From Pseudomonadota bacterium (lineage in GTDB: Bacteria; Pseudomonadota; Gammaproteobacteria; Burkholderiales; Thiobacillaceae), in assembly GCA_030836725.1 (NCBI GenBank), contig JAUPLV010000014.1, positions 1 to 22,097 of the forward strand: DNA of 22,097 bases. Direction: 5' to 3'. Of this stretch, positions 8,067-16,229 are shown piece by piece. The notes beneath the pieces were generated by a model that saw only the letters and a program-made list of their open reading frames with translations, was not told the DNA's origin and did not search any database. Both the position numbers and the translations under genes were made by a program. How positions within the stretch are numbered: the stretch's first letter is position 1; each line of letters starts with the position of its first letter.

Positions 8067-8960
8067 ATGATTGTCTGGCTTGCCTCCTATCCCCGCTCGG
8101 GGAACACGTTGCTTCGCACGGTCCTTTTCAAGACCATGGGGCTGATGTCGTTTTCCGACGCATTGGGCCAAAAGGCGGGAGTGACCGCCATTGCGCTTCA
8201 AGGCACGGGCGTTGCAGAAAAAATAAAAAGCGGCGATTGGGACGAGTTTTACCGGAAAGCTTCGGAATCCGACGAGGTCTTTCTGGTCAAAACGCATCGG
8301 CCGCCACGCGATGACCAGCCAGCCATCTACATTCTGCGGGATGGCCGCAAGTCCTGCCTGTCCTACAGCCGGTATCATCAACGCTTCACTCCGCCGCCTT
8401 GTCCGTCCTTGCTGGACGTCGTGCTGGGGGCGGGTTATTTCGGCGGCTGGTCCGATCATTACCGCACCTGGATGAAGCGCGGAAATACCATGCTGGTGCG
8501 GTATGAGGAACTGGTGAATGCGCCGGGGGAATTGCTTGCAAGGCTCGCGGAAACGGTACGGCATGCAGGCGAGATCGCGCCCTGGAACAATCCGTTCGAC
8601 GAGTTGCAGCAGAAAAATCCGGACTTTTTCAGGGAAGGCCGGATCGCCTGGCAAGGCGACCCTGCCTGGACACCTCTTATCGATGCCGCATTCTTCCGCC
8701 TGCACGGGGACCTGATGATCGAGCTCGGTTATGCAGACGCCGAGACGGTGATGGCGACGAGGAAAGACATTCCGGATGAATGGTTCGAGCTTGTCGACGC
8801 CTCGCGCAGGTTCCTGGCGGAGAAGAAGGCATTTGAGGTTGTCTGTGCCGAGCGACACGTGGTGATTGATGGCCTTAAAAAAGCCTGCGACGAACGACAG
8901 GCGGTGATCGATGGCCTTCGCTTGGGGTTCGTGCGCAAATTGACAAGATTGTGGCGGTGA
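8067..8960 (+). CDS. Second sulfotransferase with repeated C-terminal motif
   Basis: This 297-residue protein is a second sulfotransferase-fold enzyme, distinct from the one before it. The PAPS 5'-phosphosulfate loop is WLASYPRSGNTLLR (YPRSGNT at 8-14), and the 3'-phosphate strand is IYILRDGRKSCLSYSRY (RDGRK at 92-95 and before). DALxRYE-type sequence appears as GNTMLVRYEELV. The last 46 residues (252-297) carry two tandem copies of a motif, AERHVVIDGLKKAC and DERQAVIDGLRLGF, predicted to be a coiled coil and similar to the tails of its neighbours. The start at 8067 has GAGG about 6 nt upstream. It is probably translated with the 7043 gene and likely sulfates the exported glycan or a precursor; the acceptor cannot be told from sequence. 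Confidence 0.83.
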   Translation: MIVWLASYPRSGNTLLRTVLFKTMGLMSFSDALGQKAGVTAIALQGTGVAEKIKSGDWDEFYRKASESDEVFLVKTHRPPRDDQPAIYILRDGRKSCLSYSRYHQRFTPPPCPSLLDVVLGAGYFGGWSDHYRTWMKRGNTMLVRYEELVNAPGELLARLAETVRHAGEIAPWNNPFDELQQKNPDFFREGRIAWQGDPAWTPLIDAAFFRLHGDLMIELGYADAETVMATRKDIPDEWFELVDASRRFLAEKKAFEVVCAERHVVIDGLKKACDERQAVIDGLRLGFVRKLTRLWR

Positions 8961-8961
8961 C

Positions 8962-10821
8962 ATGGGAGCAGTCAGTTTTTCCATCGACCCGGGGCTGGTC
9001 GCCGCTCTGAAAAAGGCGCTCCCGCTCGATGTTTTTGTCGAGACCGGCACCTTCCGCGGGGATACCGTCGAGCTGGTCAAGGATCAGTTCCGGGAAATCC
9101 ATACGGTCGAGCTTTCCCCCGAACACTACGAGGCGGCCTGTGCCCGATTCAGGGGGCAGGTGCAAATCGATCTTGCACGCGGCGATTCGGCGGCGGCGCT
9201 GGCCAACTGGGCGTCGGGGCTGCACGGCAAATCGGTCCTGTATTTCCTGGATGCGCACTGGTGCGTGGCGGACAACACGGCAGGCGAAGCTTCGCAGTGC
9301 CCGTTGCTCGACGAAATGCGCGGCATCGGGCAGCTCAATCCGGAAAGCCTGATCGTCATCGACGATGCGCGTTTGTTTCTGGCGCCGCCTCCGGCGCCGC
9401 ACGAGATATCCCAATGGCCCGATTTCACCGAGGTGCTGGATGCCCTGCGTGCGATGAGTCCGATCCACCGGGTCATGGTGCTGAACGACAACATCGTGTT
9501 TTACCCGCCCGCTGCGGGAGACGTCTTGCTGGAATATGCCCGGCATGCCGGCACCGATTGGCTGGCTGTGATGAGCAAAATCAGGGATTACGATAATCTG
9601 CGCACGCAGTTCGATGGCCAGGTGCGGCAGCTAGAAGAAAAAGAACACGCTATTCAGGAGCTGAGCGCCGCCTGCAAAAATGCGCGGGTTCAGGTCGTGC
9701 AGCTTGAGTTTGGCGAGCGTGACAAGACCAATCAGGCAGCCCAGTCCAATCTGGCATTGATGAAAATCCTCGGGGAAAAGGAGCTGGTGATCCAGGAATT
9801 GGCCCAAGCCCTTAAACGGTACCGGGCGGCGATTGGGATGTTCGGCTGGCTGCTGGGCCCGGCGAATCGTGCCAGGAATGCCGTGGCCGGAATCAAGACT
9901 CGTCTCAACGTCATGGTGGCCCCGCGCCTGGGGAACCTCAATCAGCATGCCCCTCGCCCGGTGTGCCTTCCCCGGCATTACGATCAACCCATCGCCTTGT
10001 CGGACACGCCCAGGGTGTCCATCGTCACGCCGTCGTTCAATCAGGCGGGATATATCGCCCGAACGATCGAAAGCGTGTTGGGGCAGAACTATCCCGACCT
10101 TGAATATTTCATCCAGGATGGCGGTTCCCGGGATGGCACGGTCGAGGTGCTGAAAGGGTATGCGGATCGGCTTTCCGGCTGGGAATCGAAGCCGGATGGC
10201 GGCCAATCCCAGGCGATCAATCTGGGATTCGCCCACACGAGCGGGGAAATCATGGCCTGGCTCAATTCGGACGACATGTTTCTACCGGGGGCGATTCATA
10301 TCGCCGTCGACTATTTCAACCGTCATCCGGAAGTCGACGTGGTGTATGGCGATCGCCTGCTGATCGACGAAAGCGACATGGAAATCGGCCGCTGGATCAT
10401 GCCGGGGCACGATGGCGAAGTGCTTTCATGGGCCGACTACGTGCCGCAGGAAACCCTGTTCTGGCGCCGGCGCATCTGGGACAGGGTGGGCGGCCGGATC
10501 GATGAATCCTTCAGGTTCGCGATGGACTGGGACTTGCTGATTCGCTTCCGCGATGCCGGCGCCCGGTTTGCGCACATTCCGCGCTTTATCGGGGCATTCC
10601 GGATTCACGAGCAGCAGAAAACTTCGGCGGCAATCAATGAAATCGGCCACCAGGAGATGGACCGGATACGGGAACGCTTGCTTGGAAGAGTGCCTGGCCA
10701 CAAGGAAATACGAAAGGCGCTCATTCCTTTTCTTCTGAGGCATGTCTCGGCACACATGGCTTACCGGATCAAATCAGGATTTCGTGGCGAGCAATGCCGA
10801 AGCGGTCTTTATTCGCGGTGA
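8962..10821 (+). CDS. Fusion: methyltransferase-like domain, coiled coil, GT2 glycosyltransferase
   Basis: This 619-residue protein has three parts. Residues about 1-205 look like a class I SAM-binding fold: VFVETGTFRGDT as the glycine loop, IHTVELSPEHYEAA as the acidic strand-2 end, then YFLDAHWC and SLIVIDDAR. Whether it methylates is unproven. Residues about 213-290 are a coiled coil with EEKEHAIQELSAAC and GEKELVIQELAQAL repeats. Residues from 351 are a GT2 glycosyltransferase: RVSIVTPSFNQAGYIARTI, then FIQDGGSRDGT, LSGWESKPDGGQSQAIN and the metal-binding NSDD (435-438), ending with ETLFWRRRIWDRVGG. The GT2 part is a paralogue of the next gene. It starts 1 bp after the second sulfotransferase stop, so it is almost certainly co-translated. 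Confidence 0.85.
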   Translation: MGAVSFSIDPGLVAALKKALPLDVFVETGTFRGDTVELVKDQFREIHTVELSPEHYEAACARFRGQVQIDLARGDSAAALANWASGLHGKSVLYFLDAHWCVADNTAGEASQCPLLDEMRGIGQLNPESLIVIDDARLFLAPPPAPHEISQWPDFTEVLDALRAMSPIHRVMVLNDNIVFYPPAAGDVLLEYARHAGTDWLAVMSKIRDYDNLRTQFDGQVRQLEEKEHAIQELSAACKNARVQVVQLEFGERDKTNQAAQSNLALMKILGEKELVIQELAQALKRYRAAIGMFGWLLGPANRARNAVAGIKTRLNVMVAPRLGNLNQHAPRPVCLPRHYDQPIALSDTPRVSIVTPSFNQAGYIARTIESVLGQNYPDLEYFIQDGGSRDGTVEVLKGYADRLSGWESKPDGGQSQAINLGFAHTSGEIMAWLNSDDMFLPGAIHIAVDYFNRHPEVDVVYGDRLLIDESDMEIGRWIMPGHDGEVLSWADYVPQETLFWRRRIWDRVGGRIDESFRFAMDWDLLIRFRDAGARFAHIPRFIGAFRIHEQQKTSAAINEIGHQEMDRIRERLLGRVPGHKEIRKALIPFLLRHVSAHMAYRIKSGFRGEQCRSGLYSR

Positions 10822-10867
10822 AAAGCGCATCTGCAGATCCCTGGACGGCTACGAGTAAACGCCCGGC

Positions 10868-11641
10868 ATGACAGAACCGTTGGTGACGATAGCCGTTCCC
10901 TCTTTCAACCAGGGACGCTTTCTGGACGATGCGCTGGCGTCGATTTTTCAGCAGGTCATCCCGCTCGAGGTGTTTGTGCTGGATGGCGGGTCGTCGGACG
11001 ACTCGCTCGACGTCATCCGCAAGTGGGAACACCGCCTTTCGGGATGGCGCAGCCATGCCGATGCCGGCCAGGCCGCCGCGATCAACGAAGGCATTGCGCA
11101 GGGTCGGGCTCCCTATGTGTGCTGGCTGAATAGCGATGACTGGTTTTTGTCTGGCGGTTTGGAAAAATTGGCCGGCGAACTTGAGAAATCCCCTGAAGCT
11201 TCCGCCGTTTATGGCCGTAGCTGGGATGTGGTGGAAAAGTCCGGGAAACGCAAACCGGTCTGGGTGGAACCGTTCGATGAAGACCGTCTGGCCTTTCGTT
11301 GCATCATCTCCCAGCCCGCGACCCTGATCCGACGCTCCGCCTGGGAGGCGGTGGGCGGCCTGGATGAGACGCTGCACATGGCGATGGACTATGACCTGTG
11401 GTGGCATCTGTACAGGTCGGCGGGGCCGCTGCATTTTGTCGACGAATTCGTTGCGGTGAACCGCGAGCACGCAGACACCAAGACTCGAACCCAGCGCCGT
11501 CGGCATTACCGCGAGGCCATGGGGGTCGTGCGCAAATACTACGGTCGCGTGCCGTTGAAGTGGTGGCTGGCGCAGCCCTATTCGATATGGTTCAGGTCGA
11601 TCGCGGGTTATCTGCAACAGAACCGCCGGCAGGGCGGCTGA
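10868..11641 (+). CDS. GT2 family glycosyltransferase
   Basis: This 257-residue soluble GT-A fold enzyme transfers a sugar from a nucleotide-sugar donor to the growing glycan. It opens with VTIAVPSFNQGRFLDDALAS, followed by VFVLDGGSSDDSLDVI, RLSGWRSHADAGQAAAIN, and the DXD-type metal site NSDD at 88-91. QPATLIRRSAWEAVGGLDE and AMDYDLWWHL are typical of the WfgS-like branch. The whole length aligns by eye with the GT2 half of the preceding fusion protein, suggesting an old duplication. Neither donor nor acceptor can be assigned. It ends the tight run of glycan genes; a 165-bp gap follows. Confidence 0.9.
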   Translation: MTEPLVTIAVPSFNQGRFLDDALASIFQQVIPLEVFVLDGGSSDDSLDVIRKWEHRLSGWRSHADAGQAAAINEGIAQGRAPYVCWLNSDDWFLSGGLEKLAGELEKSPEASAVYGRSWDVVEKSGKRKPVWVEPFDEDRLAFRCIISQPATLIRRSAWEAVGGLDETLHMAMDYDLWWHLYRSAGPLHFVDEFVAVNREHADTKTRTQRRRHYREAMGVVRKYYGRVPLKWWLAQPYSIWFRSIAGYLQQNRRQGG

Positions 11642-11806
11642 AACAGTCGATGTCCATGGCGGAAGCCCTGGAAAAGCCGGAATACGCGTCAAGGTCGGGG
11701 GTGCCAGTGCAAAAATCGCGGCCCTTCGACGAGGCAGGACAAAAATAAAAACAAGTAACAAAGGACAAGGACGAACTTCGCAAGGTGTCGGTATTTAGAG
11801 ATGCAC
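11642..11806. other. Gap with A-rich stretch before the TPR membrane protein gene
   Basis: No gene is visible here. Around 11739-11770 the sequence turns strikingly A-rich for this GC-rich window (ACAAAAATAAAAACAAG). This could be part of a promoter or an unstructured 5' leader for the next gene. AGAG at 11797-11800 is well placed (6-nt spacing) for a start at 11807, rather than at the ATG at 11801. Confidence 0.3.
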
Positions 11807-13762
11807 ATGAAATTTGAAAAAACCGGCAGCCTGGTCTGGCTGGCGGTGGTGCTGATCGCACTCGCCGCAATCTATCTTCCAGGCCTGACCAACCCCCTGA
11901 TTTTCGACGACAGGGCGCTCACCGATGGGCGGATCTTCGGCGCGTACGGATCGCTGCTGCATTTGCAACCGCGCACCCTGTCCTATGGCAGTTTTGTCTG
12001 GATTCAGGCTGCTTTCGGCGACAGCTGGGTCGTTCAGCGGTCATTCAATTTGCTGATCCACCTCGGCGTGGTCCTGGCGCTATGGGCGTTTTATCGGGAA
12101 ATCCTCAGGGCTGTCGCGACTTCGGATGCGGGATCGTCGGCCTCTTCCTATCATCAGTCTCCCGCGCTCGGCCTGGCGGTTGGTTTCTTCGCGCTGAATC
12201 CGTCCGCGGTGTATGCGGTGGCCTACCTGATCCAGCGTTCCATCCTGATGGCGACCCTGTTCGTCGTTCTTGGGTTGTGGCTGTTCGCGCGCGGCCTGCG
12301 GCGCGGGAGCTGGGTGTCGTTATTTGCCGCGCTGGCCTGTTACGTGCTGGCGGTGATGTCCAAGGAGCACGCCATCATGGCGCCGCTCGCGGCATTGCCG
12401 GTGTACATCCTCGTCGCACGTCCGTCGTTGCGCAAACTGGCGCTGATCGGCGGCGCCGGTGCGGTGCTGGTGGGCGTTGCCGCCGCGGTGCTGGCGCTGA
12501 GATACGGCGAGATCATCGGCAAGCCGTTCGACGCGTTTTCCAGGACATTTCTGGCGCAGCTGACGGCGCTGGGGCCGGATGTCGAGAAGAACGCCTACCC
12601 CCTCAGCATTCTCAACCAGACCTGGTTGTTCTTCAAATACGGCCTGCTCTGGCTGCTGCCGTATGCGGGATGGATGTCCATCGACATGCGCCCGCCTTTC
12701 CCTGTCAGCCTGACGGCGTTGCCGCAGATCCTCGGCCTGATCGGCTATCTGGCCGTGCTCGCCGGCGGATTTTTCCTGATCGTCCGCTATCGCGACTGGC
12801 GTGCCCTGCTGGGGATTTCACTGCTGCTGCCGGCCCTGCTGTTCGTGACCGAATTCGCGACGGTCTGGGTGCAGGATCCTTTCGTGCTGTATCGCGGCTA
12901 TCTGTGGGCGATCGGCATTCCCGGGCTGGTGTTTTTCCTGTTTCATGGCGTGTCCGGCCGCATGCTGGGGGCGATCGGGGCGGTGCTGGCCGCGCTGTTC
13001 GTCTGGCAGGCGCTGGACCGGGTGAGTTCGATGTCCAGTCCGGTTCGTGTCTGGAGCGATGCGATCGCCAGGCATCCGGACGATCCCAGGTCGGTCGGAC
13101 GCTGGTTTCCCTACCTGAACAGGGGCGAGATTCATCTCGACCAGGGGAACCTGAGGGAAGCGTTCGAGGATTTTCGGGTTTCCTCCACCCTCGGCGACAA
13201 GGGAATGGGCATGTTCAACATCGGCTCGATGCTGCTTGGCGCCGGCCGCTATGCCGAAGCCCTGGAGGCGTACGAAAAAGCGCGGCAACTGGGGTACGAC
13301 TTCCCCGGACTCAGGTATCAGCGTGGTATCGCGCTGCACGTGCTCGGGCGCCGGGCTGAGGCGCACCGCGAATTCGAGCTGGCGCTGGAGGAAACTCCGG
13401 TCCTGCCCCGGCGCGAGGAGGTGCTCGCGCTGAAGGGTCGGGTGGCGCTGGAAATGGGGCAGGTGGACGCTGCGATGGCCGACCTGGAAGCGGCCCTTGA
13501 ACTGGATCCGCGGCACCAGAAGGCGCGCGTCGATCTCGGCATGGCTCTGGTGATCAAGCGCGATTACGCGCGCGCGCACACCCTCTTCGGCAAGCTGATC
13601 AAAGCGTCGCCGGACGGACCGGCCTACTATGGCCGAGCCCTTGCCAATCATGGCCTGAACAACAAGACAGAGGCGCTGGCCGATATCGAGAAAGCCATCA
13701 GCCTGACGCCGGACAACCCTATGCTGACGGAATGGCGTTCCCGGATTCGGGCCATGCCCTAG
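11807..13762 (+). CDS. Polytopic membrane protein with C-terminal TPR repeats (possible GT-C glycosyltransferase)
   Basis: This protein of about 651 residues has two halves. The first 400 or so residues hold about ten hydrophobic segments, starting with LVWLAVVLIALAAIYLPGL. The first loop carries FDDRAL, an acidic DD motif where GT-C enzymes, including the TMTC/O-mannosyltransferase group, place catalytic acids. The second half (about 430-650) is a run of tetratricopeptide repeats such as AEALEAYEKARQLGYDF, AAMADLEAALELDPRHQKA and EALADIEKAISLTPDNP. The layout resembles TMTC-like proteins, so a lipid-linked-sugar transferase or protein-glycan coupling role is possible but not shown. The ATG at 11807 is chosen for its AGAG at 6 nt; an ATG at 11801 is the alternative. 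It once lay only about 27 nt before the next gene. Confidence 0.8.
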   Translation: MKFEKTGSLVWLAVVLIALAAIYLPGLTNPLIFDDRALTDGRIFGAYGSLLHLQPRTLSYGSFVWIQAAFGDSWVVQRSFNLLIHLGVVLALWAFYREILRAVATSDAGSSASSYHQSPALGLAVGFFALNPSAVYAVAYLIQRSILMATLFVVLGLWLFARGLRRGSWVSLFAALACYVLAVMSKEHAIMAPLAALPVYILVARPSLRKLALIGGAGAVLVGVAAAVLALRYGEIIGKPFDAFSRTFLAQLTALGPDVEKNAYPLSILNQTWLFFKYGLLWLLPYAGWMSIDMRPPFPVSLTALPQILGLIGYLAVLAGGFFLIVRYRDWRALLGISLLLPALLFVTEFATVWVQDPFVLYRGYLWAIGIPGLVFFLFHGVSGRMLGAIGAVLAALFVWQALDRVSSMSSPVRVWSDAIARHPDDPRSVGRWFPYLNRGEIHLDQGNLREAFEDFRVSSTLGDKGMGMFNIGSMLLGAGRYAEALEAYEKARQLGYDFPGLRYQRGIALHVLGRRAEAHREFELALEETPVLPRREEVLALKGRVALEMGQVDAAMADLEAALELDPRHQKARVDLGMALVIKRDYARAHTLFGKLIKASPDGPAYYGRALANHGLNNKTEALADIEKAISLTPDNPMLTEWRSRIRAMP

Positions 13763-13791
13763 CCCGGGCGCAAGGCGAATCCGGACATCAT

Positions 13792-14025
13792 CCTAAAAAC
13801 CGCAGTTGACCGCTCTGTGCCCTTATAAGGATCGCATGAACACTGAGTTTTCTGCCTTCGTTTCCATTCACCGCCCGGGTGAGATCGCTACGCACCCGCA
13901 TGCACGCCTGCTCGTGCGCCTGCCTTTGTCGCGCCTCCTTGCAGGCCTCGGCCTGCGGCGTCGTTGCTTCGCGGCAGCCACCCGATCCGACGCACCTTCG
14001 GGCGCGTCCAACTACGGTTTCTAGG
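13792..14025 (+). mobile_element. 234-bp MITE-like element, copy 1
   Basis: This is a non-autonomous transposon-like element. It begins CCTAAAAACCGCAGTTGACC and ends CAACTACGGTTTCTAGG; the ends are imperfect inverted repeats of about 21 bp (mismatches at positions 5, 12, 18 and 19). It is flanked by a perfect 5-bp duplication, ATCAT, at 13787-13791 and 14026-14030. An identically sized copy lies at 16320-16553, with about 12 differences over 234 bp. Internal hairpins include GCAGGC/GCCTGC and a stem around a TTCG loop. No transposase is encoded. The right duplication overlaps the start codon of the next gene (ATG at 14029). I do not recognise a named family; 5-bp duplications fit several transposase groups. 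Confidence 0.88.
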
Positions 14026-14028
14026 ATC

Positions 14029-15876
14029 ATGCGTATCCTTCACATCGGCAAGTTCTTCCCGCCCGTTCCCGGCGGCATGGAGCGCTTCCTGGGCGATCTC
14101 GTGCGTGCGCAACAGTCGGCCGGCGACGCGCCCGCGGTGCTGTGCCATGCGGATGCCCAGGCGGGAGCGCGGCGCGATCCGCCCTGGCTGATGCGGTGCC
14201 CTGTCTGGTTCAGTCTGCTGTTTGCGCCGATCAGCCCGGCATTCCCGCTCTGGCTGTGGCGCGCGATTCGCCGCCACGAGCCCGAGGTGCTGCACCTGCA
14301 CCTGCCGAACCCCAGCGCGTTCGCCGCGCTGGCGCTGCCCTCGGCGCGGCGCCTGCCCTGGGTCGTGCACTGGCATGCCGATGTCGAGACCGGCCGGTTT
14401 CCCTGGTCGATGCGGCTGGTCTACCCGTTTTACCGAATATTCGAGCGCGCCATGCTGGAACGCGCCGAGGCCATTGTCGCCACTTCCGCGGCCTATCTGG
14501 AAAGCAGCCTGCCGCTGCGGCCTTGGCGTCACAAATCCCGGGTGATTCCGCTTGGCGTCGACCCGGATCGCCTGCCCGAGGTGCGGGAGGAGGAACCCGA
14601 CGGACTGTGGCGGGGCGACCGCATGCGCGTGCTGGCGATCGGCCGGCTGACCTACTACAAGGGCTTTGACACCCTGATCCGGGCGGCGGCGGACGTTCCA
14701 GGGATTGAACTGGCCATCGTCGGCGAGGGCGAGGAACGGCCGCGCCTGGAGCGCCTGCTGGACGGGCTCGGCCGGCCCGCGCACATTCGCCTGCTCGGCC
14801 AGGCCGACGATGCGGCCTGCCAGCGCCTGCTGGCGTCCTGCGATGTCTTTTGCCTGCCGTCGCGCGAGCGCACCGAAGCGTTCGGCATCGTCCTCATGGA
14901 AGCCATGCGCTACGGCAAACCCATCGTCGCCAGCCGCCTGGCCGGAAGCGGGGTCACATGGGTGGCGCGCGAAAACGAAAACGCCGTCCTGGTCCCGCCC
15001 GACGATGCCCCTGCGCTCGCCGCTGCGCTCGCCGGGTTGCGGGAGGATGCAGCCACGCGCGCGCGCCTCGGCGGGCGCGGTCGGCGACGTTTTCTTGCCG
15101 AATTCGATATCGCCGCGTCCGCGCGCCGGTTGCGCCGGCTGTATGCACGGATCGACCCGGAACAGGACCGGCCCGCGGCCGAAACGGTTCGGATTGACCG
15201 GCTTCTGGTCGTCATTCCCGCGCTCAACGAGGCTGCCAGCATCGCCGAAGTGGTCGCCCGGGTGCGCGCGCTCGGCAACGCCGATGTCCTGGTGATCGAC
15301 GATGGCAGCAGCGACGATACCGCCCGCCTGGGCGCCGCGGCCGGCGCCACGGTTTTGCAGCCGCTCTTGCGGCTGGGCGCGTGGGGCGCCATGCAGGCCG
15401 GCATCCGTCATGCCGTGCGTGAGGGCTATGCCGGTGTGGTGACGATGGATGCGGATGGCCAGCACGAGCCCGCCGAACTGGCCCACCTGCTGCGGGCCGC
15501 CGAGGCCGGGACCGACGTGGTTATCGGCGCCTGTCCTGCACGCGGCAGTTTCATGCGGCGTCTGGCCTGGCGCTACTTTCGCTTCATGACCGGCTTCGCG
15601 TTCGAGGATCTGACTTCCGGCTTCCGCTTCTACAACGCCAAAGCCTGTTATCTTCTGGCGCAGGAGGAAGCGACATTGCTCGACTATCAGGACATCGGCG
15701 TATTGCTGTTGCTGCATCGCGCCGGCCTGCGCGTGAGTGAGGTGCCGGTGGAGATGAGCCCGCGGCAATACGGCGCATCGAGGATCTTCAACTCCTGGTG
15801 GAGCGTTGCCCGCTACATGGCGGAAACCACCCTGTTGTGCCTGGCACGCTGGAATTTGAAACCACGCAAAACATGA
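14029..15876 (+). CDS. GT4-GT2 double-domain glycosyltransferase
   Basis: This 615-residue protein joins two glycosyltransferases. Residues 1 to about 375 are a GT4 (GT-B fold) enzyme: MRILHIGKFFPPVPGGMERF, then VIPLGVDPDRL, VLAIGRLTYYKGFDTLI, and the EX7E motif ERTEAFGIVLMEA (Glu 283 and 291). Residues from about 390 are a GT2 enzyme of the dolichyl-phosphate-mannose synthase type: LLVVIPALNEAASIAEV, VIDDGSSDDTA, the metal site DADG at 474-477, and VPVEMSPRQYGASRI. Such GT2 domains are often paired with DUF2304 proteins, and one follows here with an ATGA overlap. The frame is open upstream into the mobile element, but homology starts at the ATG at 14029, which lies immediately after that element with no clear ribosome binding site at normal spacing (AGGA only 2 nt away). 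Confidence 0.9.
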   Translation: MRILHIGKFFPPVPGGMERFLGDLVRAQQSAGDAPAVLCHADAQAGARRDPPWLMRCPVWFSLLFAPISPAFPLWLWRAIRRHEPEVLHLHLPNPSAFAALALPSARRLPWVVHWHADVETGRFPWSMRLVYPFYRIFERAMLERAEAIVATSAAYLESSLPLRPWRHKSRVIPLGVDPDRLPEVREEEPDGLWRGDRMRVLAIGRLTYYKGFDTLIRAAADVPGIELAIVGEGEERPRLERLLDGLGRPAHIRLLGQADDAACQRLLASCDVFCLPSRERTEAFGIVLMEAMRYGKPIVASRLAGSGVTWVARENENAVLVPPDDAPALAAALAGLREDAATRARLGGRGRRRFLAEFDIAASARRLRRLYARIDPEQDRPAAETVRIDRLLVVIPALNEAASIAEVVARVRALGNADVLVIDDGSSDDTARLGAAAGATVLQPLLRLGAWGAMQAGIRHAVREGYAGVVTMDADGQHEPAELAHLLRAAEAGTDVVIGACPARGSFMRRLAWRYFRFMTGFAFEDLTSGFRFYNAKACYLLAQEEATLLDYQDIGVLLLLHRAGLRVSEVPVEMSPRQYGASRIFNSWWSVARYMAETTLLCLARWNLKPRKT

Positions 15877-16229
15877 AGGAATACCATCTGATTGCCGCCG
15901 TGCTGGGGATCGGCCTGGCGCTGACCATACTTACGCTGATCAGGCGCGACCACATCCACTTGCGGCAAGGCCTGTTCTGGATCGCCATCGCCGTCGCCTC
16001 GCTGGTCCTCGGCATATGGCCCGGCCTGATCGACATCCTGAGCCGGGCGGCAGGCATCGCCTACTCGCCAGCGCTGCTGTTCCTGGTCGCCATCGTCGTG
16101 CTGATTTTGCGTGCGCTGTTCACCGATATTGCGCTCACCCAGATCAAGCGCGACGTGCGCCGTCTCAACCAGCGTATTGCCCTGTCGGAGTCGCGGGACA
16201 AATCGGACAGGGATACAACAGTCATGTAA
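15873..16229 (+). CDS. DUF2304 family small membrane protein
   Basis: This 118-residue protein has three hydrophobic segments, at about 4-22, 33-50 and 66-84, and a charged, likely helical C-terminus (TQIKRDVRRLNQRIAL). The pattern LTLIRRDHIHLRQGLFWIAIAVASLVLGIWP matches the DUF2304 family, whose members sit next to GT2 polyprenyl-phosphate sugar transferases; they are thought to assist or anchor these enzymes, but the function is not established. The start ATG at 15873 overlaps the stop of the double glycosyltransferase (ATGA), indicating translational coupling. An earlier in-frame start at 15798 would overlap the upstream gene by 79 bp and is not preferred. Confidence 0.85.
   Translation: MKEYHLIAAVLGIGLALTILTLIRRDHIHLRQGLFWIAIAVASLVLGIWPGLIDILSRAAGIAYSPALLFLVAIVVLILRALFTDIALTQIKRDVRRLNQRIALSESRDKSDRDTTVM

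Noticed and set aside
13806..14024. Internal open frame in each mobile element copy (about 62 residues from the ATG, MNTEFSAFVSIHR..)
   Set aside because: The frame is open in both copies, but most nucleotide differences between them change amino acids, the stop lies in the terminal repeat, and the product resembles no protein I know. It is more likely a by-product of the element's base composition.
13888..15768. Long antisense open frame of 626 codons
   Set aside because: It is the shadow of the double glycosyltransferase and runs into the mobile element; no domain is visible.
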